Assembly (NCBI RefSeq): GCF_013409305.1
Contig: NZ_JACBZJ010000001.1
Location: 1,984,001-2,048,000 of the forward strand
DNA from: Cellulomonas soli
GTDB taxonomy: Bacteria; Actinomycetota; Actinomycetes; Actinomycetales; Cellulomonadaceae
Direction: 5' to 3'
Length of the DNA: 64,000 bases
Below are positions 58,123 through 64,000 of the stretch, in pieces. The translations under genes were made by a program, and so were the position numbers. Position 1 is the stretch's first letter, and every line of letters begins with the position of its first letter. The notes beneath the pieces are model-generated. The model searched no databases and had not been told where the DNA came from. It saw only the letters and a list, made by a program, of their open reading frames with translations.

Positions 58123-60522
58123 ATGGCCCGCACCCGCACACCCCGCACCGGGCGACGCCGGTTGTCCCGGTGGGCGCTCATCCCCGCCGTCGCACTCATC
58201 CTCGGCGTGGGGTTCGTGGTCACCGGCATCGGTGGGACACCCGCAGCGCAGGCCGGGTTCCTCGGCATCTGCGACGCGGACACGACCTTCCCCGTCCCCG
58301 CCGACCCGGGAGGCACGACCGACGGGATCACCTACAGCACCGTCTCGCAGACGCCCGCAGCGGCGGCCGACGACGTCGACCCCAAGGTCTACACGGTCGT
58401 CATCGCCGCGACCGAGCAGAACACGACCCTGCAGCAGTTCGCCGGTGGAGGGTTGCACTGGCACGCGTACGCGATGTCGTGCATGGACGCTCAACCGCAG
58501 ATTCAGGGCCTCGTGGCGAACTGGGTGTACGAGCTCGTAGCGCTGTGGCCGATGCGGGTCCTGGGGATCCTCATGCAGCTGTCGTTCTCCACGGTGATCG
58601 CTGACGCGCTCCTCGGCGCCACCGGTGGGCTTGTGTCCACACTCGAGGCCAGCATCTGGACGAAGTGGTCACCGATCATCATGATGGCGATCCTCGCCGT
58701 CGCTGCGATCAAGGTCGCTCGCGGGCGTGGCCGTCAGGGCCTGAGCTCGGTCGTGTGGATGGTCGGCGTGTCCGTCGTCGTCACGAGCGCCCTCACCGGG
58801 CCTGGGCTCGACCTGGTGAAGTCGCTGAACGACTACACACGGACGATCACGTCGTGCGTCACGTTCGCGACCACCGGTGCCGGGTGCTCCGTCAGCGACA
58901 GCAGCTCGGCGTCGCTGTACGCAGACTCGATGGTCGAGTCCCTCGCGTCGGACGTCTGGGCTACCGGTGCGCTCGGTGACCTCGCAGGCGACACCCCCGC
59001 TGACACCAACGGCGGCAGCTGGAACCTGACGGTCACCAGCCACGACGGCACCCCAGACCTGGACGACCAGGCAGAGGTTCACATCCCGACGGCCGCGATC
59101 CCGGCGAAGGTCGCCGGTTCGCCCACGTGGGCTGAGGTCTTGCGGTGGACGCAGACGTACACGAACGCGGAGGTCGCCGCGATGAACGCCGACCCGGCCC
59201 TGCAGTGCACCGCGGCACCCGACCAGTCCCCGTCGTCCGGTGAGGTCACGAACCTTGACGACGGCGAGGGGTGGGAACCGGGTCAGCTCTGCTCGTACAA
59301 GTGGTTGGTTCGCTCAGCGATCGTCTCCGAGCTCTACAACGCCCACCCGCAGGCGTACGCGACGTTCCGTGGCGTCACCCAGCAGGGATGGACGGCGGCG
59401 ATCGCGGGCCTTGGCCTGCTACCCCTGGGCATCGGTATCGGTGTCATGGGCTTCATGGTCTTCCTGTACCAGGTCGAGCTCGTCGCTCTGTTCGTGGTCA
59501 CCCCGCTGGTGGGCCTGATCAGCCTCAAGAGCGCGAACGCCGCCCGGAAGTGGGCGGAGATGATCGGTGCGACCCTCGTGAAGCGCATCGCCGTCGGGTT
59601 CGTCCTCGGTCTGACGATCTGGCTCGCGTCGCTCGCCAACTCGACGTTCGCTAACGCCATCTCGGGTCCGGATGCGACCCTCGCGATGCCACGCCACATC
59701 ATCCCGGTCGCCGCATCGATGCTGACCATCGGGTGCATGGTCGTCGGCTTCATGCTCCTGAAGAAGGTCCAGGGGATCCTCCTCGAGGGCGTCGAACTAC
59801 CCACCGCGCCCGGGATGGCCGACAGTGCCATGGACAAGGGCAAGAAGCTCGGCAAGAAGGCCCTCAAGCTCGGCGTCGGAGCGACCGCCGGGGCCCTGGG
59901 GGCCGGCACCGGTCTGCGCATGACGGGCGCCATGCGCGGCATGACCCGTTCCGGCGCACTCGGTGGCACCCTCGGCCGAGTGACCCGCGCGGGTGACCTC
60001 GCCGGGGTGATGCGTGGACAGCAGACGGGTCGCGGGACGAACGCGGCTGCCGGTGGTCGCGGGAAGCCTGCCGACTCGGGGCCGCAGACAGGCGCCAGCC
60101 GCGTTGACGCCGCTCGCGAGGCGCTTATGAGCTCGCCGGTCTTCCGCCCGGCTGGGTGGGCTGACGCCCGTGCGGCACAGCAGCAGGCGGGCCGCGCTCG
60201 TGCCGCCCAGGAAGCCCGGGTCGATGAACTGCGCACAGGGCGTGCCAGCGGTGTCGCGGCCATGACCCAACAGGGCGTCGCAGCCGGCATGGACCCGACC
60301 GCCGCGCAGGCACGGGCGACCGCGCAATGGGACGCGCAGATCGAGTCCGAGCTCGCGACCCTCCGGACGTTCGAGGCCGCCCTCACCGCCGCGTCCGGGA
60401 CCCTGGCGGCCCTCGACGACGACGCCCATCGCGCCGCCGGCAGGGTTGTAGACGCCGTCCACCAGGGCCACGACGTCGATGCCGTGGCGGTGGGGTCTGC
60501 CCCGAGTTTGGTTGACACCTGA
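58123..60522 (+). CDS. TrbL/VirB6-like conjugal transfer membrane protein, C-terminus cut by an IS
   Basis: The frame runs 799 codons, the last ~8 inside the IS. Signal-like first helix (~18-40, ending GTPAAQAG), a ~60-residue exposed domain, then six or so membrane helices (~135-230 and ~420-555: GIGVMGFMVFLYQVELVALF, GFVLGLTIWLASLANSTFAN, MLTIGCMVVGFMLLKK). The long cytoplasmic tail (~560-790) is Ala/Gly/Arg-rich. This is the layout of the polytopic channel protein of type IV secretion in actinobacterial integrative elements. The natural last 39 codons lie beyond the IS. Confidence 0.75.
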   Translation: MARTRTPRTGRRRLSRWALIPAVALILGVGFVVTGIGGTPAAQAGFLGICDADTTFPVPADPGGTTDGITYSTVSQTPAAAADDVDPKVYTVVIAATEQNTTLQQFAGGGLHWHAYAMSCMDAQPQIQGLVANWVYELVALWPMRVLGILMQLSFSTVIADALLGATGGLVSTLEASIWTKWSPIIMMAILAVAAIKVARGRGRQGLSSVVWMVGVSVVVTSALTGPGLDLVKSLNDYTRTITSCVTFATTGAGCSVSDSSSASLYADSMVESLASDVWATGALGDLAGDTPADTNGGSWNLTVTSHDGTPDLDDQAEVHIPTAAIPAKVAGSPTWAEVLRWTQTYTNAEVAAMNADPALQCTAAPDQSPSSGEVTNLDDGEGWEPGQLCSYKWLVRSAIVSELYNAHPQAYATFRGVTQQGWTAAIAGLGLLPLGIGIGVMGFMVFLYQVELVALFVVTPLVGLISLKSANAARKWAEMIGATLVKRIAVGFVLGLTIWLASLANSTFANAISGPDATLAMPRHIIPVAASMLTIGCMVVGFMLLKKVQGILLEGVELPTAPGMADSAMDKGKKLGKKALKLGVGATAGALGAGTGLRMTGAMRGMTRSGALGGTLGRVTRAGDLAGVMRGQQTGRGTNAAAGGRGKPADSGPQTGASRVDAAREALMSSPVFRPAGWADARAAQQQAGRARAAQEARVDELRTGRASGVAAMTQQGVAAGMDPTAAQARATAQWDAQIESELATLRTFEAALTAASGTLAALDDDAHRAAGRVVDAVHQGHDVDAVAVGSAPSLVDT

Positions 60523-60559
60523 CCTGTGAGGATCTGGTCCTCGCTGGAAGGATGTCCCC

Positions 60560-60847
60560 GTGGCAAAGCCGTATCCCAAGGAGTTCCGCGACGACGTCGT
60601 GGCCGTGGCCCGCAAGGGGCAGGTGCCGCTGACGCAGATCGCGAAGGACTTCGGTATCTCCGAAGGGTCGTTGTCGAACTGGATGAAGCAGGCCGACGTC
60701 GAGGACGGCCGACGGTCCGGGCCGACCCAGGCCGAGCGCGCCGAGCTGCGTGAGGCGCGCAAGCGGATCCGGGTGCTGGAGCAGGAGAACGAGGTCCTGC
60801 GCCGCGCGGCCGCCTACCTCGCGCAGGCGGGTCTGCCGGGAAAATAG
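60560..60847 (+). CDS. IS3-family transposase OrfA
   Basis: 95 residues. HTH (YPKEFRDDVVAVARKGQVPL, TQIAKDFGISEGSLSNWMKQ) and a C-terminal leucine-zipper coiled coil (AERAELREARKRIRVLEQEN). Binds the terminal repeats and, via a -1 frameshift at 60838-60844, is joined to OrfB. Confidence 0.93.
   Translation: MAKPYPKEFRDDVVAVARKGQVPLTQIAKDFGISEGSLSNWMKQADVEDGRRSGPTQAERAELREARKRIRVLEQENEVLRRAAAYLAQAGLPGK
60838..60844 (+). other. Programmed -1 frameshift site G GGA AAA
   Basis: The heptamer fits X XXY YYZ in the orfA phase and is followed at once by the TAG stop. Shifting back one base gives a frame that is open through GTC TTC CCG CTC into orfB. Confidence 0.8.
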
Positions 60848-60867
60848 TCTTCCCGCTCGTCCGTGAG

Positions 60868-61749
60868 ATGGCCGCGGCCGGCGCCCGCATCAGGGTGCCG
60901 GTCGCGGTGGCGTGCCGGGTCCTGGGCCTGTCGACCCAGGGGTACTACAAGTGGCTCAAGAACCCGGTCTGCGACCGGGACTGGGACGACGCGCACGTCC
61001 TTGCCGCGATCTACGAGATCCATGGCGACGACGCGACACTCGGCTACCGGTTCATCACCGACGAGCTGGCCGACGAGCACAAGATCAGCGTCGGGGAGAA
61101 CCGGGTGCACCGGTTGTGCCGGATCGCCGGCATCACCGCCAGCCACCACAAGAAGCGGTCCAAGCCCGCGACGGCCGGCCCCGCGCCGCACGACGACCTG
61201 CTCGCGGTGGTCGACGAGCACGGCGTGGTCCGTCACGAGTTCGTCGCGCACGCCCCGAACCAGGTGTGGCTGTGGGACATCTCCGAGCACCCCACCGCCG
61301 AGGGCAAGCTCTACATCTGCGCGATCAAGGACGTCTACTCGAACAAGATCGTCGGGTACTCCATCGACTCGCGCATGAAGTCGTCCCTCGCGCGGGCGGC
61401 GATGCGCAACGCGATCGCGCTGCGCTCACCGGCCGGCACGGTGTGTCATTCGGACCGAGGCGGCCAGTTCCGTGCCAAGGCGACCCAGCGGCTGCTGGCG
61501 AACAACGGCCTGGTCGGGTCGATGGGCCGCTCCTACGGCGCGGGCGACAACGCGAGCATGGAGAGCTTCTTCTCCCTGCTGCAGAAGAACGTCCTGAACA
61601 CCCGCCGCTGGCACACCCGCGACGACCTGCGCCTGGCGATCGTGACCTGGATCGAGACCAAGTACAACCGCCGACGCCGCCAACGCGCCCTCGGCAAACT
61701 CACGCCCGTCGAGTTTGAGATGATCTACACGGCCGCAGACGCGGCCTGA
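60868..61749 (+). CDS. IS3-family transposase OrfB (rve integrase core)
   Basis: 293 residues from ATG 60868; the active form probably begins in orfA. HTH_21 region (ALGYRFITDELADEHKISVG here LGYRFITDE), then the DDE domain: first Asp in QVWLWDISEH, second in VCHSDRGGQF, Glu in NASMESFFSLLQKN, 35 residues apart as in D-D-35-E. All catalytic residues intact, so probably active. Confidence 0.93.
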   Translation: MAAAGARIRVPVAVACRVLGLSTQGYYKWLKNPVCDRDWDDAHVLAAIYEIHGDDATLGYRFITDELADEHKISVGENRVHRLCRIAGITASHHKKRSKPATAGPAPHDDLLAVVDEHGVVRHEFVAHAPNQVWLWDISEHPTAEGKLYICAIKDVYSNKIVGYSIDSRMKSSLARAAMRNAIALRSPAGTVCHSDRGGQFRAKATQRLLANNGLVGSMGRSYGAGDNASMESFFSLLQKNVLNTRRWHTRDDLRLAIVTWIETKYNRRRRQRALGKLTPVEFEMIYTAADAA

Positions 61750-61788
61750 CTACCGCAAACCCCGAGTGTCAACCAGACCGGGGGCAGA

Positions 61789-61908
61789 CCCGTGCACTAC
61801 GGCCTGGACGACCGCACCCAGGCCGCACTCGCCGCCTACGCGCAGGCTGCCCACGACGCCGGCCTCATCGGCGGGGCTCCGTGGGCCGAGTACCCGCCAG
61901 CCGCCTGA
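61789..61908 (+). pseudogene. Severed 3' end of the TrbL-like gene
   Basis: In phase with the gene before the IS it reads PVHYGLDDRTQAALAAYAQA, then a stop after EYPPAA at 61906-61908, 39 codons. It has no start or promoter of its own. This restores the expected C-terminus when the IS is removed. Confidence 0.75.
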
Positions 61909-61985
61909 ACCCCCGGCCCCCGGCGGGTTCACAGCCGGGGGCAGGGCCCACCTACCGATCGCCCACGAGCAGGAGAACACCCGCC

Positions 61986-62168
61986 ATGAAGCACCTGACC
62001 CGATACCTGACCGTCGACCACATCCACGCCCCGGACCCGAACACATCCGCCGCACAGGTCGCCATCGACCGATGGATCTGGCGCGCCGCGTACGTCGCCG
62101 TCGCGGGCGGCGGCCTGATCGCCCTCGTCGCCCTGGTCGCCCGCATCGCCACCGCAACCGCCCACTGA
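61986..62168 (+). CDS. Small membrane protein of the conjugation block
   Basis: 60 residues. Soluble first half (MKHLTRYLTVDHIHAPDPNT), one membrane helix (~34-56). AGGAGAA lies upstream. Position after the TrbL-like gene suggests a small type IV secretion component; family unknown. Confidence 0.6.
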   Translation: MKHLTRYLTVDHIHAPDPNTSAAQVAIDRWIWRAAYVAVAGGGLIALVALVARIATATAH

Positions 62169-62186
62169 CACGAAGGAGCGTCACTG

Positions 62187-62345
62187 ATGAACAGCACCAC
62201 GACCTTGACCACCGACACCGACACGCAGTGGGCCGGGTCGGCCTTCCGCAGCGAGGCCGAGCTCGCCGGCTTCACCCTCACCGCCGCAGGCATGGGCATC
62301 ATCGCCGCGCTCGGGATGATCGTCTTCTACGCAATCGCCAGGTGA
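62187..62345 (+). CDS. Very small membrane protein
   Basis: 52 residues: MNSTTTLTTDTDTQWAGSAF then RSEAELAGFTLTAAGMGIIA with one membrane helix to the C-terminus FYAIAR. AAGGAG at 62173-62178 is eight bases before ATG 62187, and the gap to the previous gene is 18 bases. Probably co-transcribed with it. Confidence 0.65.
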   Translation: MNSTTTLTTDTDTQWAGSAFRSEAELAGFTLTAAGMGIIAALGMIVFYAIAR

Positions 62346-62648
62346 CCCCACCGCCCGGGGAACGGTCACTTCCCCGGGCGTGGCGGACGCCCTCGCCTCG
62401 CTCTGACCAGCCCGCGACCCGAGCCTCCACGGCAGTGAACAGGGTGTTCCCGCCGTGGTGCCCCCACCCCCCACCCAGCCCTCGCCACGACCCGCACTGG
62501 AAGCCACGGAACGGGCGGGTGCCGGGCTGAGCGGGTGGGGTGGCGTCAGGCCCGGAGACAGGCACGTACGAAGCACCGGAAGGGCGCCTGACCTGGGGTG
62601 ACGCAGGCGGCATGACCGATGCAGGGGCCGGGTCTTGTGGGTAGAACA

Positions 62649-62699
62649 CAGCCCGGGAGCGCTTCCTTCGCGTGCCGCTGGGGAAGCGCTCCCGGGCTG
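62649..62699. repeat. 18-bp perfect inverted repeat (candidate oriT or terminator)
   Basis: CAGCCCGGGAGCGCTTCC (62649-62666) and GGAAGCGCTCCCGGGCTG (62682-62699) with a 15-base loop TTCGCGTGCCGCTGG. It is the longest perfect hairpin in the window, in a 457-base non-coding stretch (62,346-62,802) between convergent genes. A second stem GGCAAGC/GCTTGCC is at 62771-62790. Could be a transfer origin or a strong terminator. Nothing else is seen in the stretch. Confidence 0.7.
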
Positions 62700-62802
62700 G
62701 AGCCAAGGACCTCTCGCAGCAAGGTGCACCGGTGGCGTCCTTGCAGGGATCCTCTGCAGTTCCTGCGCAAGGCAAGCAAAGAGGCTTGCCGACTCTGGCG
62801 AA

Positions 62803-62988
62803 CTACTTGTCGTGGGCCGCTAGCGCCCGGCGCGACTCCAACAGTCGGCGGCCATGCCAACCGATGAACATCAGGCCAACGATGACCATCGCGACTGACG
62901 GTGGCACCTTGCCGTTGGCCGCGCCAAGTAGGCCGAGGATCACGAACGCTAGGCCGACGCCGGCACCAGCGATGTTCTTGCCGCTCAT
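62803..62988 (-). CDS. Small two-helix membrane protein
   Basis: 61 residues: MSGKNIAGAGVGLAFVILGL, then a turn NGKVPPS and a second helix VAMVIVGLMFIGWHG, basic C-terminus. Overlaps the secreted-protein gene by four bases. Could act with it, for example as an immunity or export partner. Confidence 0.6.
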   Translation of the reverse strand: MSGKNIAGAGVGLAFVILGLLGAANGKVPPSVAMVIVGLMFIGWHGRRLLESRRALAAHDK

Positions 62989-63395
62989 CCGCACCCCCAG
63001 ATGGACACCGCGGCGCCGAGGATCGCGACGCCTAGCGGACCAGTGTAGAGCCCGATGATCGAGACCCCGAGTCCAGCCGCGCACTTATGGGCGCTGACGT
63101 TGTTCACGGCCTCGAGTCCGCTTCCGATCCACCGGTAGTTCTTACCGTCAATGGTGACGCAGCCGACCGACGGGCTGCAGTAGCCCGTGACGGGGCTCCA
63201 CTTGCCGTTGACGCATGATGCCTTGGTTGGTGGGCAGTACTGCGACTCCGGGATGATCACGCACTTCTTGGGTGCGCAGATCTGAACGTATCCATCGGGG
63301 AGATACACGACAGCTGACGCCGGTGATGCGAGTCCACCGACGACGAGCGCGCAGACCGCCACGACGATGGCAAGACATCGTCTGGATCTAGTCAC
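62985..63395 (-). CDS. Secreted cysteine-rich protein
   Basis: 136 residues from GTG 63395, which has AGAGAGGA seven bases upstream (better placed than ATG 63401). Sec signal peptide to GLASPASA (~28), then a compact region with eight cysteines: YVQICAPKKC, SQYCPPTKASC, TGYCSPSVGC, and a C-terminal hydrophobic part LGVSIIGLYTGPLGVAILGA ending WGCG. The latter resembles the membrane-active helix of some bacteriocins, but this is only a likeness. Gene is coupled to a small two-helix membrane protein. Confidence 0.6.
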   Translation of the reverse strand: MTRSRRCLAIVVAVCALVVGGLASPASAVVYLPDGYVQICAPKKCVIIPESQYCPPTKASCVNGKWSPVTGYCSPSVGCVTIDGKNYRWIGSGLEAVNNVSAHKCAAGLGVSIIGLYTGPLGVAILGAAVSIWGCG

Positions 63396-63481
63396 AAACA
63401 TTCCTCTCTTTGGGAAGGTTCGCTGCAACATAGTGCTCAGAGACATCACCGCGCAGGCGTTCTGTGCGTCGTTGACTCCAG

Positions 63482-63497
63482 TCACTCGAACGAGTGA
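63482..63497. promoter_or_regulatory. Palindrome TCACTCG-AA-CGAGTGA
   Basis: Perfect 7-bp arms around AA, 87 bases upstream of the secreted-protein start on the minus strand. A plausible operator. The remaining gap to 63,813 has no convincing gene. Confidence 0.45.
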
Positions 63498-63813
63498 TGG
63501 CGGCGGAGGCTCCAGCAGTCCAGTCCGGTGCGAACTCGTGCCCCGGCACCGCGATGGCTGGCCCGAGGTCAGCGAGCTACTCGACTCGTCTTGACGAAGA
63601 CCCGGTCGGTCCGCTCATCAGGCACCGCAAAGCCGGCTTCCTGCGCCCCCGGTGCCGACCGGCTGAGCCCCACCCCCACAGCGGTCCGCCTCGCGGCTCT
63701 CTGAGCCCCCCCGAATCGCCCCGCCGCGCTCGCGGGCGTCGGCGCCACGCTGGCTCCTCACACGGGCACCACGCGCCCCCACCGGACGGTCCTCGTGGGT
63801 GGTCGCCGGTCGG

Positions 63814-64000
63814 ATGCGGGGCATGGAACCCCACCTCGACATCGCCCCTGACGGCACCCGTCTGCCGCTCCGCCATGTTCACCTGACCGTCACCGAAGCC
63901 GAGGGCACTGCACTCGCCGGGCTGCTCGAGCGGGCCGTTCGTGACGCCGACCCCGACGACGACGCTGGGGTGGTGGACGCGGTCGAGGGGGCCGGGCGGT
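63814..64000 (+). CDS. Partial hypothetical protein, runs off the window
   Basis: At least 62 residues, MRGMEPHLDIAPDGTRLPLR, then HVHLTVTEAEGTALAGLLER and an Asp-rich ADPDDDAGVVDAVEGAG. Open to the right edge. ATG 63823 is the alternative start. No family assigned. Confidence 0.45.
   Translation, partial: MRGMEPHLDIAPDGTRLPLRHVHLTVTEAEGTALAGLLERAVRDADPDDDAGVVDAVEGAGR

Larger units (their letters stand above)
60496..61788 (+). mobile_element. IS3-family insertion sequence
   Basis: 1,293 bp with imperfect terminal inverted repeats of about 24 bp: left TCTGCCCCGAGTTTGGTTGA ending ACAC at 60518, right GTGTCAACCAGACCGGGGGC from 61766 to 61789 on the plus strand (four mismatches). It carries overlapping orfA and orfB with a -1 frameshift site. 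No target duplication is evident (flanks GGG and CCC). It splits the TrbL-like gene in frame: the coding phase is the same on both sides. Confidence 0.88.

Noticed and set aside
62546..62860. Open frames on both strands over the large inverted repeat
   Set aside because: The paired peptides simply mirror the hairpin; no ribosome sites or family resemblance.
63494..63886. 130-codon plus-strand open frame
   Set aside because: Pro/Arg/Ser-rich with no start signal; overlaps the better candidate at 63814.
1..64000. CRISPR arrays, rRNA or complete tRNA genes
   Set aside because: None seen on either strand; only the tRNA 3' fragment at 50,278-50,303.

Overview
The window is high-GC, codon-biased actinobacterial chromosome. 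The gene set (class Ib nrdI, WhiB-free stress and ECF sigma genes, MMPL/YhgE exporters, leaderless GTG starts) and the protein style suggest a member of the Micrococcales, most like Cellulomonas; this is inferred from sequence character, not from a search.

Region 1 (0-20 kb) is ordinary core and accessory chromosome: nrdI, a membrane protein, a methylmalonate-semialdehyde dehydrogenase, a GGDEF cyclase, a TehA-type channel, a LapA-domain protein, a fatty-acid desaturase, two ECF sigma factors each followed by an overlapping single-pass membrane partner gene, an ArsR/SRPBCC/monooxygenase operon with its palindromic operator, a two-domain rRNA methyltransferase, YchJ, and a PadR-ABC-FtsX exporter operon with a double operator. 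Region 2 (19.5-25.5 kb) is a divergent TetR / MMPL / YhgE-Pip exporter module. The MMPL protein carries a C-terminal ATPase-like domain, and two copies of a palindrome lie in the divergent promoter. Region 3 (25.5-36.9 kb) has a secreted repeat protein, small hypotheticals, a ScoMcrA-head-like zinc-ribbon protein, a BaiN-type flavoprotein, an EVE-zinc ribbon-HNH protein (probable modification-dependent nuclease) bounded by two copies of the flavoprotein 3' end, a HipBA toxin-antitoxin pair and two lipoproteins.

Region 4 (36.9-46.6 kb) is the most coherent candidate system: a Cys-type sulfatase with an N-terminal DUF1269-like glycine-zipper domain, its overlapping anaerobic sulfatase-maturating radical SAM enzyme, a DUF6325 protein and a small basic protein on one strand; a large LuxR (LAL) regulator, an unknown 145-residue protein and a SulP sulfate permease on the other. 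Three copies of one dyad motif sit in the three promoter regions, so the LuxR protein probably controls sulfatase, maturase and permease together (sulfate ester cleavage plus sulfate transport).

Region 5 (46.6-50.2 kb) has another ECF sigma/CU044_5270-type pair, a lipoprotein, and a MNT-HEPN toxin-antitoxin pair whose HEPN reading frame is broken. At 50,278-50,303 lies an isolated 3' end of a tRNA-Ser-like gene followed (minus strand) by a strong hairpin. This looks like the attachment-site scar of an integrative element that occupies the rest of the window. Region 6 (50.3-64.0 kb) is that element: a serine recombinase with an overlapping partner, a block of proteins with HEPN-like R-x4-6-H motifs (including a TIGR02391/Ymh protein), an excisionase-like HTH protein, a TrbL/VirB6-like conjugation membrane protein whose C-terminus is cut by an IS3-family element using a GGGAAAA -1 frameshift signal, small membrane proteins, an 18-bp perfect inverted repeat that could be a transfer origin or terminator, and a secreted cysteine-rich protein. 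The element runs off the right edge; no integrase or relaxase is seen inside the window.
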